Below are positions 1 to 13,402 of a DNA stretch of 64,000 nucleotides, piece by piece. A model generated the notes under the pieces. That model was not told where the DNA came from. It saw only the letters and a program-made list of their open reading frames with translations, and ran no database searches. The stretch comes from Endothia cerciana. Taxonomy: Eukaryota; Ascomycota; Sordariomycetes; Diaporthales; Cryphonectriaceae. The stretch covers positions 62,001-126,000 of the forward strand of contig JALRMH010000062.1 of the NCBI GenBank assembly GCA_026119935.1. Reading direction: 5' to 3'. Both the position numbers and the translations under genes were made by a program. The first letter of the stretch is position 1, and the number at the start of each line of letters is the position of its first letter.

Positions 1-1431
1 AATGATACCAGCCACAGCACCTGGGTACTACATATGTACCTTGCCCGCCGGGGTGGAGGGTGCGTGCAGACCCGCCGGCTCTGGATGTGATGGGCGGGGG
101 GCGGCTTTGGGGGGGGGGGGGGCGGCTTGACACGAGTAACGTTGTGGCTCGTACGTCTCGTACTATGTATGCTGTGCGGCGATGCGGCGGGCTGTGTGTG
201 GATATCAACATGGAATGCATGTGTCTCCATTCCCTGGACACGGGAGATCCAGGGCCAGTAGGAGGGTGCAGAAGACCCGGACACGGGAACTATCGTATGA
301 GATCTGACGAATGTGTCCTCAGGACTCTCCAATGACACGAGGGGTTGTACGTCGTGGAGGGGACCCAGATGGGGATGGCGGCATCGTCGGCCCCAGGATG
401 GCGATTGCCACGGATGGAGCTGGCGGATTATTGAGGTGGAGAGGTAAGCGAGACAAGCAGCATGCGATCGGATTCGCGGGGGGCAGCCAACAGGAGGGGG
501 GGGGGGGGAACGAGAGGGTGGTTAAGGGTGGGTATGAGATGTGACAGGAGGATAAAGAGACAGGAACACCTGGCCGTTGCGTTCCAATGTAGTAGTAAGT
601 ATGACAGGTCAGTCATAAGTCAGCCTGGCCTGCCCCCCCCCCCCCGCGTGGGTGTGCCACCTTCTTACCTCCCATGCGTGCGTGCCCTACGGTGATTGAG
701 TGGTGTGCGATATAGGCCCCGGGAGGTGCAAGGGGGGATGGTAGGGCCACCAGGTAGGCCATCTCCCGCGGTTGCAGATGCACATGTACTATGTCGTGAC
801 CCCTGTGGGATTTTGTACAGGGTTGTGTAGGGCCGGGGTCTGCCGTGAACGTGTCCCAGTGGGGGGCCACTGAGCCGCGCGGCGGCATGTGGTGCGACAG
901 TGCTGATGGGAGCCGGTTGTTGATGGCATTGCCGTAAGGGGGTTGGTACGGGTTGAGGCTGAAAGAGGGACCTCAACCCAGGAAGATCGGCCCCATGCTT
1001 CTCCATGGCGTTCTAGTGCCCCCCCTTCCCCCTTCGATCCCCCCGTCTCATCCTCCCCCCGGGCCCTCCCCCCGGGGCTCTTCCCCCGGGCCCGTCCCGC
1101 ACTGGTTGCTAGAGCTGGCAGGGGTGGTGGGTAACCGCCGTACGGGAGGAGCAGAAGGAAGGATGATGCAGAGGGGAATGCAGGGCATGGCAGCGTGGCG
1201 TACAGTGGGCTGGGCAGGGCAGGGCAGGGCAGGGCAGGGCAGGGCAGGGCAGGGCAGGGCAGGGCAGGGTAGGGCAGGGCAGGGTAGGGCCAGGACCTCA
1301 CGATAGGGCAGGTAAGGGATGTCCTCGGGAGATATTGCCGTGGCACGGCACTAGTGTGGCCAAGTAGGTTGGTTGAAACTTCCAGGCGTTCCCTCTAGTG
1401 CACATTAGCTTACATCATGTTGATGATGGAC

Positions 1432-1463
<32 letters not shown>

Positions 1464-4400
1464 GCACCCTTGCTTGCGTGGGTCGAGGACTTGGCAAGCT
1501 GCAGCTCTGACGGGCCTCATCATCATGCCTACCAAGCAAGGTGTGTGGGCTCACCTCACTGAGACAGATGATTGGGGGCCCTGAGGTGAGGTTCCCCCTT
1601 CAGCAGGCGCCAGCCCCTCCTCCCCCCCCTCCCTCCCTCAGCCAGAAGGGACAGGCAGGGCAGGCTCTCGCCTGACAGACAGAGCCTGGAGCTGCGGGGC
1701 CCCAGAGTCACAGCAGTTGTGGGCACCTGCAGCCATACGCGACGACATGCCATCACAAACTATCTCGGAATCACCTCGCTCTTCTCGCCGCCGCCCGCCA
1801 TCTCGCTGTCTTGCTGCCAACTCCTTCCTCCACGCTGCGACTGGTCAACACCGCCCGTCCCAACCTCTCAGTAACATCTCGATCGCTCCGTGCATGCAGC
1901 CTGGGCTGACTGCAGCACGCATCCCCTGGCCCCCACTTTCCCGCGCTGTGATCCTATTCGCGCAAGACCCGGCCGTCAGAGGCAGAAGAAGGTGTCTGGA
2001 GGCATGCGACGCTGCGGTGCGCGGCTGCACGTGTGAAACTGTCGGCCCAGCACGATCCAGCCCAGTGAACGGCAGAGACAAATCACATGGCGTGCCACTG
2101 CCTGGTCACGGCGATCCTGCGAATATCCATACCCCATCCCCCATCCCCCATCCCCATCCTTTCCCCATCTCATGCCGTGCCGTCTCGTGTCGCGCGTGGA
2201 CAGATCTTTCGCCCTCGGCTCGATACCATCAACAGCCCGCTTGTCCTGCCTCTGTACCTCTGGAGGGGTTAGACATCCTGACTGTCCCTCACAGCAGTTG
2301 GAGGGCTCGGGCACCCTGCTTGACACCTGCCCCGGAGAGCTGGCCTGTGGGCCGGTCCCATGTTGTCGTGAGAAGGTTCAGCGGCTGGACTGTCGGGAAA
2401 CCTCGCCTGCCTTGTTGGTATGCAAACTATGACAGCGCCTCGCCTTCGATGAAGCTCCGCCGCATGCTGACCTTTCTTTGGCTGGAAGAGCGCCTCGAGC
2501 GGCCTTCCGCACTCGCTACGAGGCAGGACCTCCCGCGGTCGGCTGACCGTGCGGACCCCGGCCAACGCTCCCACTTCCACTTGACACCGCTCCTCAGTCA
2601 TTATGTGTAGGCTCTTTGGATATACCCTCACTCGCTAGACGCGATATCACCTGCATCCCATGCCGTCCTCATATCTCCTCCCACCATGAGACGGCTCGGA
2701 TGTGGGCAGGCTTGCAGCCGGCATGGAGGTGCCAGTGGGTGCCAGCTCAGAGTCAAGATCACCGCAGAATACTTCGTGTTCGACCTTGACTTTTGGGGGG
2801 TCGGCTATTGGCGATCATTAGTCACGTCAGGGTTCATCAGGATCACGTTCGTTCTCGTCCAACTCCAGGAGCTCAGCTCTACCATGGGCCTGGACTCTGC
2901 ATGCCGAAGGTTGACCTGAGAGCACACTCACTACCCAGCGTCGTGTCGGCGCGCTGAGACATCCCGCAAGGATGGGCGTCGAGACGCGGCAATCCCACCT
3001 CAAAGTGCGCAAGCTTGTGCATCCATTGCCGTCCACACACACGCACCTGGCTTGTTGTGGGGTGTGGTCGAACTTGTCCCCCAACAAATCAGCAACGCAG
3101 CTCTGGCGAGAAGCCCGAGGTCTCCGGTGGCCGTCCTGGGATAGAGATTCATTCTGGATGTCTGGCTGCCCTATCAGCAGTGGAGAATGCCGATGGGGCT
3201 CTGCTCTGACAGGGGCGGTCGGTGAGCAGAGGCCCTGACGAGTGAGCTTGCTTAACCCTTATGCAATGCTACCGGCTGTCGCGTCAGGAACAAGACCGAC
3301 ACTTCCTTGTTGACCATGGCCCTTGGCTTCGCCCGTCTCTGTTCTCTGATTAGGGCACGAATGTTGAAGCGTCAATAATTCATTGCCGCCATAGCACGAC
3401 GGCAGGGCTTTTTACGAGCCCGCATCGAATAGCAAGCCTGCGGTATCACTTGACCATCGATATGAGCCTTCTAGCACTTTGTCGATGGGAGGATTGAGGT
3501 GACGCAAGCCCAGGGTGTCAGGGCCATGTGCGTTGGTGAGGAAGCTCTCTGTTCGCGCGCGTACAGAGTAATTTCAGTCTGTATCAGTAGACAGCGGACA
3601 ACTGCCTGCAACTCCAGGATCACAGTGGGCCACAAACTCCGCTGCCAGTACAACACAAACTTCCAATCCGGACAGACGTGGCTGGATATGGTTAGCAGGC
3701 TGGCCAGGCCTGAGAACGCATCCTTTGCGGGTCTGGCACGTTGAGGAGTTCAGAAGGGCAGCTGTCACAGGCGAAAATATCATCCTGGCGCCAAGAGCGT
3801 CGATGGCGGGATCAAATGCTTGGAATGGCACGCATCTGCAGGGTCTCAGGTAAAATGTGTGCGTCGCCTGCTAGGATCTGGGAATAGATCCCGTCGCTAA
3901 GACTACATACAGTGTAGCAGTGCAGATCGGACAGCCTTGTGGATGCTGGCTGTGGCCAAGAACTTCCTGGTGTTTCACGCTCCGCGTGTCGCTCCTCCTC
4001 CGATGACTCTTGCAAACTGGCCCCTCAATGGACCTCCAGCGTGCGCTACTAGACATTCACCGTGGCGAATCATCAGAGCGATGAAGTGCTGCCATCTCGA
4101 AGCTCGTGTGGCCCCGCTATCCCCCGGTCTGCACTCGCTGCCGAGGAATGGGAGGAACGCCTGCACACGCACAAGACGGATTGGGCTCGGGCTGGAGAAC
4201 CGGTTCGCTTTGTGAAGACTTTGTAGACGCAAGAAGGCTTTTCAAACGACAATCCTCACATCCTTCCTGCCCTCAGACACAGCCCCCTCTGGAATACGTG
4301 CTGCGAGCACAAGGCTAGGAGCAGCGGGTCCCACAGCCTGACGACAGGTCCGTTGACTGCCTCACTGGCTTGACTCTACACTTTGATCATGGGGGTTCAA

Positions 4401-7400
4401 TATAGCACGCCCGTATGCAGACGGGTATTATCGCCTGTGGGTCTTAGCTGTGTAGGGTTTGCCAGATTGGTGACAACACAACGTAAATGGGCCGACGTCG
4501 ACTACGGATCCTAAAGGAGACAATATTGGACCCTAGCACGGGAAAACCCCTTGTTTGACCACTTCCGGATCCTTACAGCCGCCGTTACCTGCATTGCTGC
4601 CGCCCGCCCGTTTTGTCCACAGCGGCAGGCCACTGAGGAACCACGATGCGAGGATCGCTACTGAGAAGATGTAATGGGCTTGCTCCTGGTCCTCCCCCTG
4701 ACCAGAACGGCCGACTGGCCGGTAAAGAGGCGGCGCTTTGCCAGACTCGTCGCATCATGCATCTGACCGTGATGGAATAGGACTTTTATCCTCAGGTGCC
4801 GACAGGTGCAGCCCGGACTGGAGGAGCAGGCTGCCGTTCGGGATCATTGGATGCTTCAGCGTCCTCCATAGACATGTCATCTTTGCTCACCACGTTGGCC
4901 CCTGGAGATGCATTGCGTGAGGAAGGCAAGCACATCTTGATCCGAGGAGAGAATGGGAAAGCCCGCCCGCGAGGGACGCAGGCAGATACGGAGCCAAATC
5001 CTGTCTCCGGAGTTGTGAGAGGGAGACAGATTGGCCAAGGGGATACGTACGTGGCTGATCTTTTCCTCAAAGCCAGGGCCTCGCAACAAGGAACCGCCGT
5101 GAACCGCCAGGCTTGACAAGCACGATCGATGGGCCGCCCGGGCTGCCTGCTCGTCATCAGCCCCTCTCACATGTGCGTAGCGAAATGTACAAGTAAGAAA
5201 GGTAACCTCCAGGGTCAGGTAAGCGCTCCTGTTGAAGAGCACTCTCTCGTTGAAGCGCGCAGGGTCGTATCGATGCATGATACCTCTCGAGTCCGAGCCG
5301 GATCGTCTGGGGTAGCAAGCCAAGGGGCCTTGGGGTCAAGTGTTTCTTCCCCTGAGGGTGGGAAAGAGCCGAATCCCGATCACAGCCGTGCCTCGAGACC
5401 CTCCTGTGTCCGGCGATTGACATGGACGGGACGGATGCTCCGGGACAGGAGCCCCGTGGTGTGAGCAGTCGTAAAGATCGGCTTGGTGGTTCCCTCTTCC
5501 CCTCCTGGTGGCCGGTCATGCGCATTCGAATCGTATTCCGTCCTTCCAGAGCCTGGGCACGCAGGTCCCGCCGCCACCTCGCGAGAGAGGTTCCGGAGGG
5601 GGTACCGATACATCCCTTCTCCGTTGGCGAAGAGTTCTAGACCACCCCCTTCGATGGGCCGGCCGCGTTCCGGTCTGCATTGTTTCAATGCCCCCCACCC
5701 CCCCCCCCCGTGTTGGTTATTTCCCCTATCCTCTCTCTCTGTGCTGCCTCTGCTCACAGAAATCTGGTGCGGGCGGACCAGGGTATGTTTTCCAACAAGT
5801 TTCCTCCCGGTGTGGGGTGTGCCTGCGCTGTAGGCTTTTTTTTTTTCTGGGTACCCCTCGGGCAGTAACTTCTACTCTGCTGCCTGGCCTCGTAACCTTT
5901 GGCGGTCATGCAGGGGAGACAATTCTGGGTCGTGGTCGTAATCGCGCCTCGCGTGCCACGCTGTTGCCTCCTCTGCACTGTCCAGAAGCGATCTTTCGCA
6001 TGAAAAAGGTTATTCCGTCGTTGACACACAGCGCAGATCTCTACTACGACCCGGTCGATCAGTCACGAGGCTTTTTCCTGTTCTTCACCTCGTGAAAAAA
6101 ATCATCTACTATCTTTTGTTTGCGGAAACTAACCTTCCCGTTTGAGTAGTACTCTAATTACTTGTAGAAGCAAAATGAATCAATTTAAAAAGGTTCCCTA
6201 TCTCGCAGGTAGAGAGTCCTGCCGAATCGACCAACTCTGTGTGTCGGAGTTCCGATTTCCTAAGCCACCGGGTTGGCCTTCATGATTCAATACTATCTCG
6301 TGGTGTGTTGGGAGTAAAGATGCGGATAGGCCACTTGTCTTCTTATCTGGCTCAGCCGGGAATAACTAGATCAGTAATAAAATAAAGAAGATTTGAATCG
6401 ACGGCAGCTTGGTTTTTGCTTTTTTTATAAAAAAGACTAAATTAAAAAAATTTTCAAAGGATAAAAAGCTTAAGCCTAGCCGACTTGATTCTGCAATTAA
6501 CAGCCACTTATGATTGTCTCCCCTGTCCGGCAAGGAGAGCCTATCAAGAGGGCCCCAGGGCCTGGCCTCTGTTGGAAGAGGGCCCGGGCATTCAATGTGT
6601 ATGTTCATGTTTTAGGGATTTTTTTTTTTTTTTTTTTTTTTCTTCCTGGGAGGGGGAGCATCCGTTGATTAGCCGAACCCCCCCCCCCCCCCCCCAATTA
6701 TTCTCTGGGCCCTGATTGGAAAACAACTACGAAGGAGAGCTGTGGTGGTCAATAGTTACAAAATGTGTTGGCCGTGGACGACGTGGGCGGTGGGGAGGCC
6801 GCTCCCGCGTTCCGTCCCTCCGCCGTTCTTTTTCCCTTCCTGTCTCGTTGCTGGTATAGGAAGGACGAGATCAACCCAGCATTGATTCTTTCGATCTAAC
6901 TCGTGGTGGAATCAGGTGAGTAAAACCTGTTCGAAGATGGACGTCCGGGGCCCTCTGGCATGCTGGGAGAACTTGGAAGTACCTATCAAGTCCCCGCCCC
7001 TACAGACCAAGTCTTCTGAGAACTACACTACCTGGTTCAACAGGAAAAGAGCGATCGCCCCCTGATGATGGTGTTCTTCAGGAAAAGTTTCCGGTGCGGT
7101 AGTTGTACCAGCGCCTTTCTCCATAGTACATTCATTTCTATGAGCTCGTCTCGCGTCCACAGCCTCTAGGTCCTGATAACCAGTCTGGGTTAGGCCCGCC
7201 CCCCAGTCCTGTCCCTCGTCTTCTCAATCGAATGCACTGTGAAGTGTATGTACTCTTTACTCCGACGTTGCAATACCATCTAAGCCTATTCAGGCGCACA
7301 GGTCGTCGCTCTCCATATCGACCTGCTTCTTGCCCCTCCTCCTTCGGTTTCGGCAGTTCCTCTTCTTCCTCCCCTTTACCTCTGGATCAGGCTGGGCCTC

Positions 7401-7547
7401 CTCTGCGTATCCCTCGGGCGTCGCCACGGTCGCCTGATCCGGGGGTGGGGGTGCCGCTGGCTGTGCCGCTGGCTCCGCCGCTGGCTGGCTGTCGTCTTGA
7501 GGCCTTGGTGGTTTCGACCGGTCACGTTGACGGCGGCGGGGGCCCCT
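1..7547. other. Gene-poor stretch, no supportable gene
   Basis: I see no frame with family resemblance, codon structure or plausible splicing here. The open frames are short and rich in Pro, Ser, Arg and Gly, as expected of random GC-rich DNA. It holds a GGGCA tandem array near 1211-1290, a 28-base poly(A) at 1432-1459, many runs of 8 or more G or C, and an AT-rich island at about 6080-6500. The minus strand at about 5150-5320 and the plus strand at 6937-7068 have faint coding-like stretches, listed in the findings. It could be decayed transposon or gene relics. Confidence 0.6.
1211..1290. repeat. GGGCA pentanucleotide tandem array
   Basis: About 16 copies of AGGGC, mostly perfect, with two GGGTA variants near the 3' end. 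It lies in gene-free DNA. It is not the fungal telomere repeat TTAGGG. Confidence 0.9.
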
Positions 7548-9992
7548 CTAGGCCCTGCCACCCTTCATTGCCTGCTTCCGGCGGATCCTCTCCGTCACAC
7601 GCATGAGCGCAGTCCTGACCTCGCCCTTGTCGAACGTGTCCAGGTCGTAATACACCGGCGCAATCTCGAGGAGCCACTCTGGGCGGACGCCCGTGACTGT
7701 TCGGATGTATTGCTACACACACCACGTTAGCAGCCGGTCTACCCGCCCTGGAGTGGTCAGTAGAGGGGAGACGACGTACCTTGCTCGTCAGGACAAACTC
7801 GTGGTAGACAACCCACTCGTAATCCGCCTTGATCACGCTGGACGGGTGGATCAGGACAGGCTGGTTGTCCTTGATCGTGGTATAGCTCTTGCTGGTGTCC
7901 TTCATGGCAACCTGCATGAAGAAACCCGCGACCAGGGCGCGCCGGATGTTGGTATAGTAGTTCTTGTCGCTGAAGTCGGTGCTCATGAGCTCGATGTCGT
8001 GCGTCTCCATGATGCGCTTGAGCTGTGCACGCACGTGGTCTGCGGACGTCAGGTGCCGCAGGCTGCAGAAGTGCTCGTGGCACCATACCTTGACATCTGT
8101 GCCCTTGTTCAACTCGCCCTTGAAGGCGTGGTACAGGTTGAGGAGCGTCAGGTGGTCGCCGTCCGGGTGGGCGAACTGCGCCTTCATGTCGTCGGCGCGC
8201 TTCCGCTCCCTGTTGGGTCGCAGCCAGGGGGAGGGCACGGAGAGCAGGGAGACGATGGAGAGGACCTCGTTGCTGCAGTAGAACTCGGGGCTGCTGATCA
8301 GCATCACGGCCAGCTGGGGGTCGAGCGGGAACTCGGACGCCAGTTTGCCGAGGGGCGTAAGCTCGCCTTCGTCGTCGAGACAGGCCAGGAAGTTCAGCTC
8401 CTCGAGGGCGCGCATCATGGTCTCGGGCGCGGGCGGGTCGAGCAGGTCGAAGTGCACCAGGTCTTGGACGCCCAGCCGCTTGAGCTGCAGGATGGTGTTG
8501 GACAGGTTGGACCGCAGGATCTCAGGATAGGTCTGCTCAATAAGCTCCTTCTTGAAGGCGGCTTCTGTGTACAGCCTGAAGCACTTCCCTGGCCTTGTAC
8601 GACCGGCACGACCTGCTCGTTGTTGTGCGGAGGCCTTGCTGATGGGGCTGACGAGGAGGGACTCGACTCGGATTCGGGGGTTGTAGATCTTTTGTTTACT
8701 GAACCCCGGGTCGACCACGTACACAATACCTGTGGCGCAACCTGTCAGTTCGGGCTACACAGCCATAAGGTGCGCAGGAAAGACATACCGTCGATGGTGA
8801 GTGATGTTTCGGCGATGTTGGTCGCGATGATGCACTTCCTCCCTGGCCGGCCGCCAGGCTTGAGAGGAGCAGGTGCCTCGTTGAAGATGCGCTGCTGCTG
8901 GTGCGGCGGCAGCGTGCCGTACAGAGGGTAGATTGCCATGGGGCCAACGTCCGACTCCCGAACCATCTCGTCAACCTCGAGCCTGATCCTCCTGCAAGCA
9001 TCCTCAATCTCCTCCTCTCCTGTCAGGAACAGCAGGATGTCGCCCTCGTCCTCCGTGGCATGAATCTGCAGCACCGTCCTGATGGAGGCCTCGATATAGT
9101 CCCTCTCCGCCTCAGGGGTGTAGTAGAGCGACACGGGGTACGTCCGTCCGGGCACGGCCAGCAGCGGCGCATCGTAGAAGTACTTCTGGAACTTCTGGGC
9201 GTCCAGCGTGGCAGACATGATTATGATCTTGAGGTCGCTCCTCCGCTGCGAGATCTCCTTCAGCAGCGCCATCAGGATGTCCGTCGCGAGCGTCCGCTCG
9301 TGGGCCTCGTCGATGATGATGCAGGCGTACCGCGACATGTCGTTATCGTGCATACACTCGCGCAGCAGCTGACCGTCGGTCATGTACTTGAGCATGGTCT
9401 TGTCGGAGGTGCAGTTGTCGAAACGGACGCTGTAGCCGACCTCCTCGCCCAGCCTGACATCCATCTCGTCAGCGACACGCTGGGCAACGCTGGTGGCGGC
9501 AACCCGACGGGGCTGGGTACAGGCGATCAGCTTGCCGCTGAACTGGGGCAGCTCGTCGTAGAGGACGTATTGGGGGATCTGCGTGGTCTTTCCCGAGCCG
9601 GTCTCACCGACGAAGACCATGATCTGGGTGTCATGGTAGATGTCGAGGAACTCCTGCCTGTGCTTGTGGACGGGCAGGTTCCGTCGGCCCTCGAGGATCT
9701 TGAAGTACTTCTGGCTGTGAGGCTCGCCGGTCCAGGGGCTGTTGTCCGAATCCTCGAGCTTGCCGGCGCGTTGGGCGGTGGTCTGATGGCGCGTGATGCC
9801 GTTGAAGGCAGACCACCCTGAAGATTCCACGCCGCCGCCGTTCTGGTCATCGTAGTGATGGGCCAGGTATGGGTTGTACTTGTTCATGCCGTCGCCCTTG
9901 TCGCCGCCGGCCCTGGCCCTCTTGGGGGAGCTGGGCGAGTCCTGGTCGGCGCTCGGCCGCTTCGTGCCTTTTGAGAACCCCGAGTCAGCCAT
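7548..9992 (-). CDS. PRP43: DEAH-box RNA helicase Prp43 (spliceosome disassembly and ribosome biogenesis)
   Basis: Exons on the minus strand are 9992-8789, 8729-7780 and 7712-7548, giving 772 residues, close to yeast Prp43 (767). The N-terminus is a charged tail. The Walker A motif GETGSGKTT lies at about residues 129-137, DEAH at 228-231, SAT at 260-262 and the arginine-finger motif QRAGRAGR at about 437. The winged-helix, ratchet and OB-fold region follows, and the C-terminus is Lys/Arg rich. Both introns are GT..AG (59 and 67 bases); the first interrupts a Gly codon just after TLTIDG. In known biology Prp43 uses ATP to release the intron-lariat spliceosome, driven by G-patch partners, and also acts in pre-rRNA processing. 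The gene is divergent from PRMT5 across 849 bases. The family call is very firm; exon borders are read from sequence only. Confidence 0.97.
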
Positions 9993-10841
9993 AGTGACGG
10001 TATCTGCGATGCGATGTGGTGGCGATTGCTGCCCTGCGCGAACAGTCTTTGGGGGGGGGGAGGGGGGAACAAGGCGGTGATGATCTGTAACAGCCTCGTA
10101 CCGACCTTCTGGTAAAATTTCTGGACCCTGGTTCAGGCTGTTGTTTTCCCGGCAGGCAGTTTAGTTTAGGTTGCACTGCAACGGTAACGAGTGAACGTCC
10201 AAGGCCCCACCTAAAAGTTGGTGGGGTCGCAAGTTTCACGAGACAGAATTTTGTGCTCTTGTTGAGGTGTTCAATGTCCAGGTTGGTTGGTAGGGGTGGA
10301 AAGGCAGTTGTTGGCCAGGTCTGGGACCAGACCAGGAGCTGCTCCCTACACGGTTTTCCTTTTTCCTAGACGGTCCAGTCAAGGCTTGCCTTGGAAGGCA
10401 CAACTCGGTGGCACCGTACAGTGAGACACCCCCGAGCCTGGGGCCAGTGTGTGTTAGTATCGCAGAGAACTATCAGTATCAGGTACCGTTCATAGGCGCT
10501 GCAGGTCAAATTTCGACACGGCAAGAGTATCTTCTTCTATTGGCAACGAAGAGTCAGGAAATCAAAATAAAATGTAAAGTGGTGAGGACAGAATATCGAG
10601 AACACGTTCAGGATAGAAGTATTCATCTTGTATTTCTGAACACCCGGCATCCAGCTCGACAAACCGCCAGTTGGAAGAGGCCCCTCATCACTTCCGCCAA
10701 ACAAAACCCGTCCCCGTAAATTTTGCTTTCCCATCTCTCGGCGAACGCACGTCCAGGTCCCCGTTCCCCCGTTCCTGTCGCCCGCTTCAACATAACCCGG
10801 AGCGTGCAAAGCGACCACTCCGACTAAGAAGGCAAGACAAG
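9993..10841. promoter_or_regulatory. Shared divergent promoter region, PRP43 / PRMT5
   Basis: These 849 bases separate two divergent start codons, so the region must hold both promoters. It has a G-run at about 10050-10058 and an AT-rich patch at about 10555-10580. I see no convincing TATA box. The frame at 10408-10719 has no recognisable features and is probably not coding. Confidence 0.6.
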
Positions 10842-13402
10842 ATGCCTCCTCCTGATGGGTCGCTGGACCCAGAGGTGGAGGACTTCCCGCAGCTCCGTCC
10901 AGCCTTCTGGATCGGCCAGCACGACTCAGCCCGGGTCGACGCTCCCACCGACGGCCACTACGACCAGATCCTCAGCTCCGGAGTGGGTGTAATTGTCCCC
11001 TCCACCTTGTGACCCTCTCGCTGACACCCCTCCAGTTTGGGTTTGCCACTGCGCCCATCACCAACGAGCACTTCCACCGGCGGGTCAAGGAGCTCTACAG
11101 TGCCCACCTAAGTGAGCTTGAGGCATCGGGGCTCTCGGCCAGGGAGAAGACCAACCCGTCTCTCCCAGACCCCATCCTGCCCACGCTCACCGACGAGGAC
11201 AGCAGTCTCGGCCCATGTCCTTACATTGGAAACGTGCTGGCGTACTCCAGCCCGTGGATTGACCTTGTCTCGTCCAACCCCCTCATCGCGGGCCTCTCCC
11301 GTCAGGCCCTGAACCTGGAGGTGGCTTTCGCAAACTGGTGTGGGGTACGGAGCGTCATAGTGCCTGGTCCCAGGAGGGATAGCGACGGAAGGGCTATCGC
11401 CCAGTACGCACGCGCGATCCAGGAGACCTTTGACGTGGCCACCCGGGTGAACATCATCATCCACATGCCCATGTACCGTGAGCCTGGCCTGGAGGAGAAG
11501 GCTGCGCTGCTGTCAGCCGAGCTGCTCGGACCCGAAGATGTGGTCGTCCCGGATCACCAGGACGAGGAGGTCGACCTCTTCGGTGCGTGGGACACCTGGC
11601 ACACGATCCGATCGGTCTGCAGCTATGCGGCCAGGTTGTATGTTGGTAAGTTCCGGCTCCCGGGATGGATCCTCGGTTCGGGCTTCGGGTGTGCGCTGAC
11701 CGTCTGCCAGCCTTGAGAGTCCCCCGGCGGCTACCGGAGATGGAACTGCAGACACGATGGTTTGCTGAGCCGCTCCACTACCTGACCCTTGGACCCAACA
11801 CTTTCCAGCCGAATAAGACCGGCAGCCCTTCCCTGTCGCGTCACCACCAGGACATGATCTTCACATACATGCGCCTCAAGACCGCTCCCTGGTTCCTCCT
11901 CTACGATGTCGGGCCCTCGCAGTCGGACCTAGACACCGCCGTCCTCACAGCAGAGACCCTCCAGTCCGACTTCCCCTCGCTCGCCGACGCCGCCCACAGC
12001 ACAGCCCTTGCCAGGGGCCTGCCGGGGCTGAGTCCCCACGTCATGTACATGAACCACCTCCAGCGGCAGCAGGACCCCTACACCCGGCTGGAGATGGAGA
12101 CGTTGACGAGCTTCCAGGACTGGCTGCAGTCGCCGCTCCAGCCCCTCTCTGACAACCTCGAGTCCGCCACGTACGAGATGTTCGAGGGCGACCCGGTCAA
12201 GTACGACCTCTACGAGCGGGCCATGTTCGAGGCCATGAGCGAGTGGAAGATCCTCGACAAGCCCACCAGCGCGATGAATGCCGGCCCCCTCGAGCTCGTC
12301 GTCACCGTCGCCGGCGCGGGCCGCGGGCCCCTCGTGACCCGCGCCCTGCGCGCCAGCGGGAGGAGCGGCGTCCCGATCCAGCTCTGGGCAGTCGAGAAGA
12401 ACCAGAACGCCTACGTGTACCTCCTGCGGCAGAACGCCGCGGTCTGGGGCGGGCGCGTCAAGGTCGTCAAGACGGACATGCGCGACTGGCCGGGCCCCGT
12501 GCCCGACGGGCAGCCGGCGGGCCGCCACACCAAGGTCGACATCCTGGTCACGGAGCTGCTGGGCTCGTTTGGCGACAACGAGCTCTCGCCCGAGTGCCTC
12601 GACGGCATCCAGAGGCACATCGCGCGGCCCCACGGCATCTCGATCCCCGAGAGCTACACGGCGTGGCTGAGCCCCATCGCGACGCCCAGGATCCACTCGC
12701 ACCTCAGGACGGTCCTGCCCAGCGACGCCAACGCCTTCGAGACGCCGTGGGTGGTGCGCCTGTACCAGATGGACTTTGTGGCGCAGAGGGTCCCCGGCAG
12801 GCCCCGCTTCCAACGGGCGTGGGAGTTTGTGCACCCGGTCTGGGGGTCGCTGCAGGAGGGGTGGGAGGCCAGGTCCCTGCCCATGCCGCGGGCGCTGGGC
12901 GGCGGGGCGATGAACAACTCGGGCGGGCTGAACGAGCACAACGCCAGGCACTGCCACCTTACGTTCTACTGCCGCCCGCGGGGCGTGATCCACGGCCTGG
13001 GCGGGTACTTCGAGTCGACCTTGTACACGCCGCAGACGGGCGAGGGCAAGGAGTTGGTGGAGCTGAGCATCCTCCCGGAACAGATTGACCGGAAGAGTAG
13101 GGATATGGTCTCCTGGTTTCCCATCTTCTTCCCGCTCAAGGTACGTCACACCCTCCCGCACACCCTCCCGCCGCCTCCAGGCGGCGGCCGGGACCTGTCA
13201 TGCTAACGGGTCCGACCAGCAACCCCTCTACTTCCCCCAGGACTCGGAGCTCGAGGTTAGCATGTGGCGGCAGACGGACGACACGCGCGTGTGGTACGAG
13301 TGGATGGTGGAGGCGTACACCTGGGTCGGTGCGAAGACAAGGGTCAAGGTGGGCGCGTCGGAGATGCACAGCAGCAAGAAGGTGGCATGCCTAATGCAGT
13401 AG
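10842..13402 (+). CDS. PRMT5: Protein arginine N-methyltransferase 5 (PRMT5 / Skb1 / Hsl7)
   Basis: Exons are 10842-10988, 11036-11645, 11711-13140 and 13220-13402, giving 789 residues. The first donor could instead be at 10983, which removes two residues. The N-terminal TIM-barrel region is followed by a Rossmann methyltransferase fold with the S-adenosylmethionine loop GAGRGPL at about residue 455. The double-E loop ELLGSFGDNELSPE is at about 533-546, followed by a beta-barrel. These motifs are specific to the PRMT5 branch. It makes symmetric dimethylarginine on Sm proteins and histones, and in fungi it is also linked to cell-cycle kinases. The last intron has a perfect branch site TGCTAAC at 13201-13207. 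It is divergent from PRP43, and its stop is 439 bases from the end of the convergent Sm-F gene, whose product's complex PRMT5 modifies. Confidence 0.96.

Noticed and set aside
1211..1290. GGGCA array as telomere or subtelomere repeat
   Set aside because: The unit differs from TTAGGG and there is no terminal array or subtelomeric helicase nearby.
1717..2610. 297-codon plus-strand frame
   Set aside because: No domain, uneven composition, no splice support; probably chance in GC-rich DNA.
7693..8931. 412-codon plus-strand frame
   Set aside because: It is the antisense shadow of PRP43, whose DEAH helicase motifs are on the minus strand.
11929..13161. 410-codon minus-strand frame
   Set aside because: Antisense shadow of PRMT5; composition is typical of reversed GC-rich codons.
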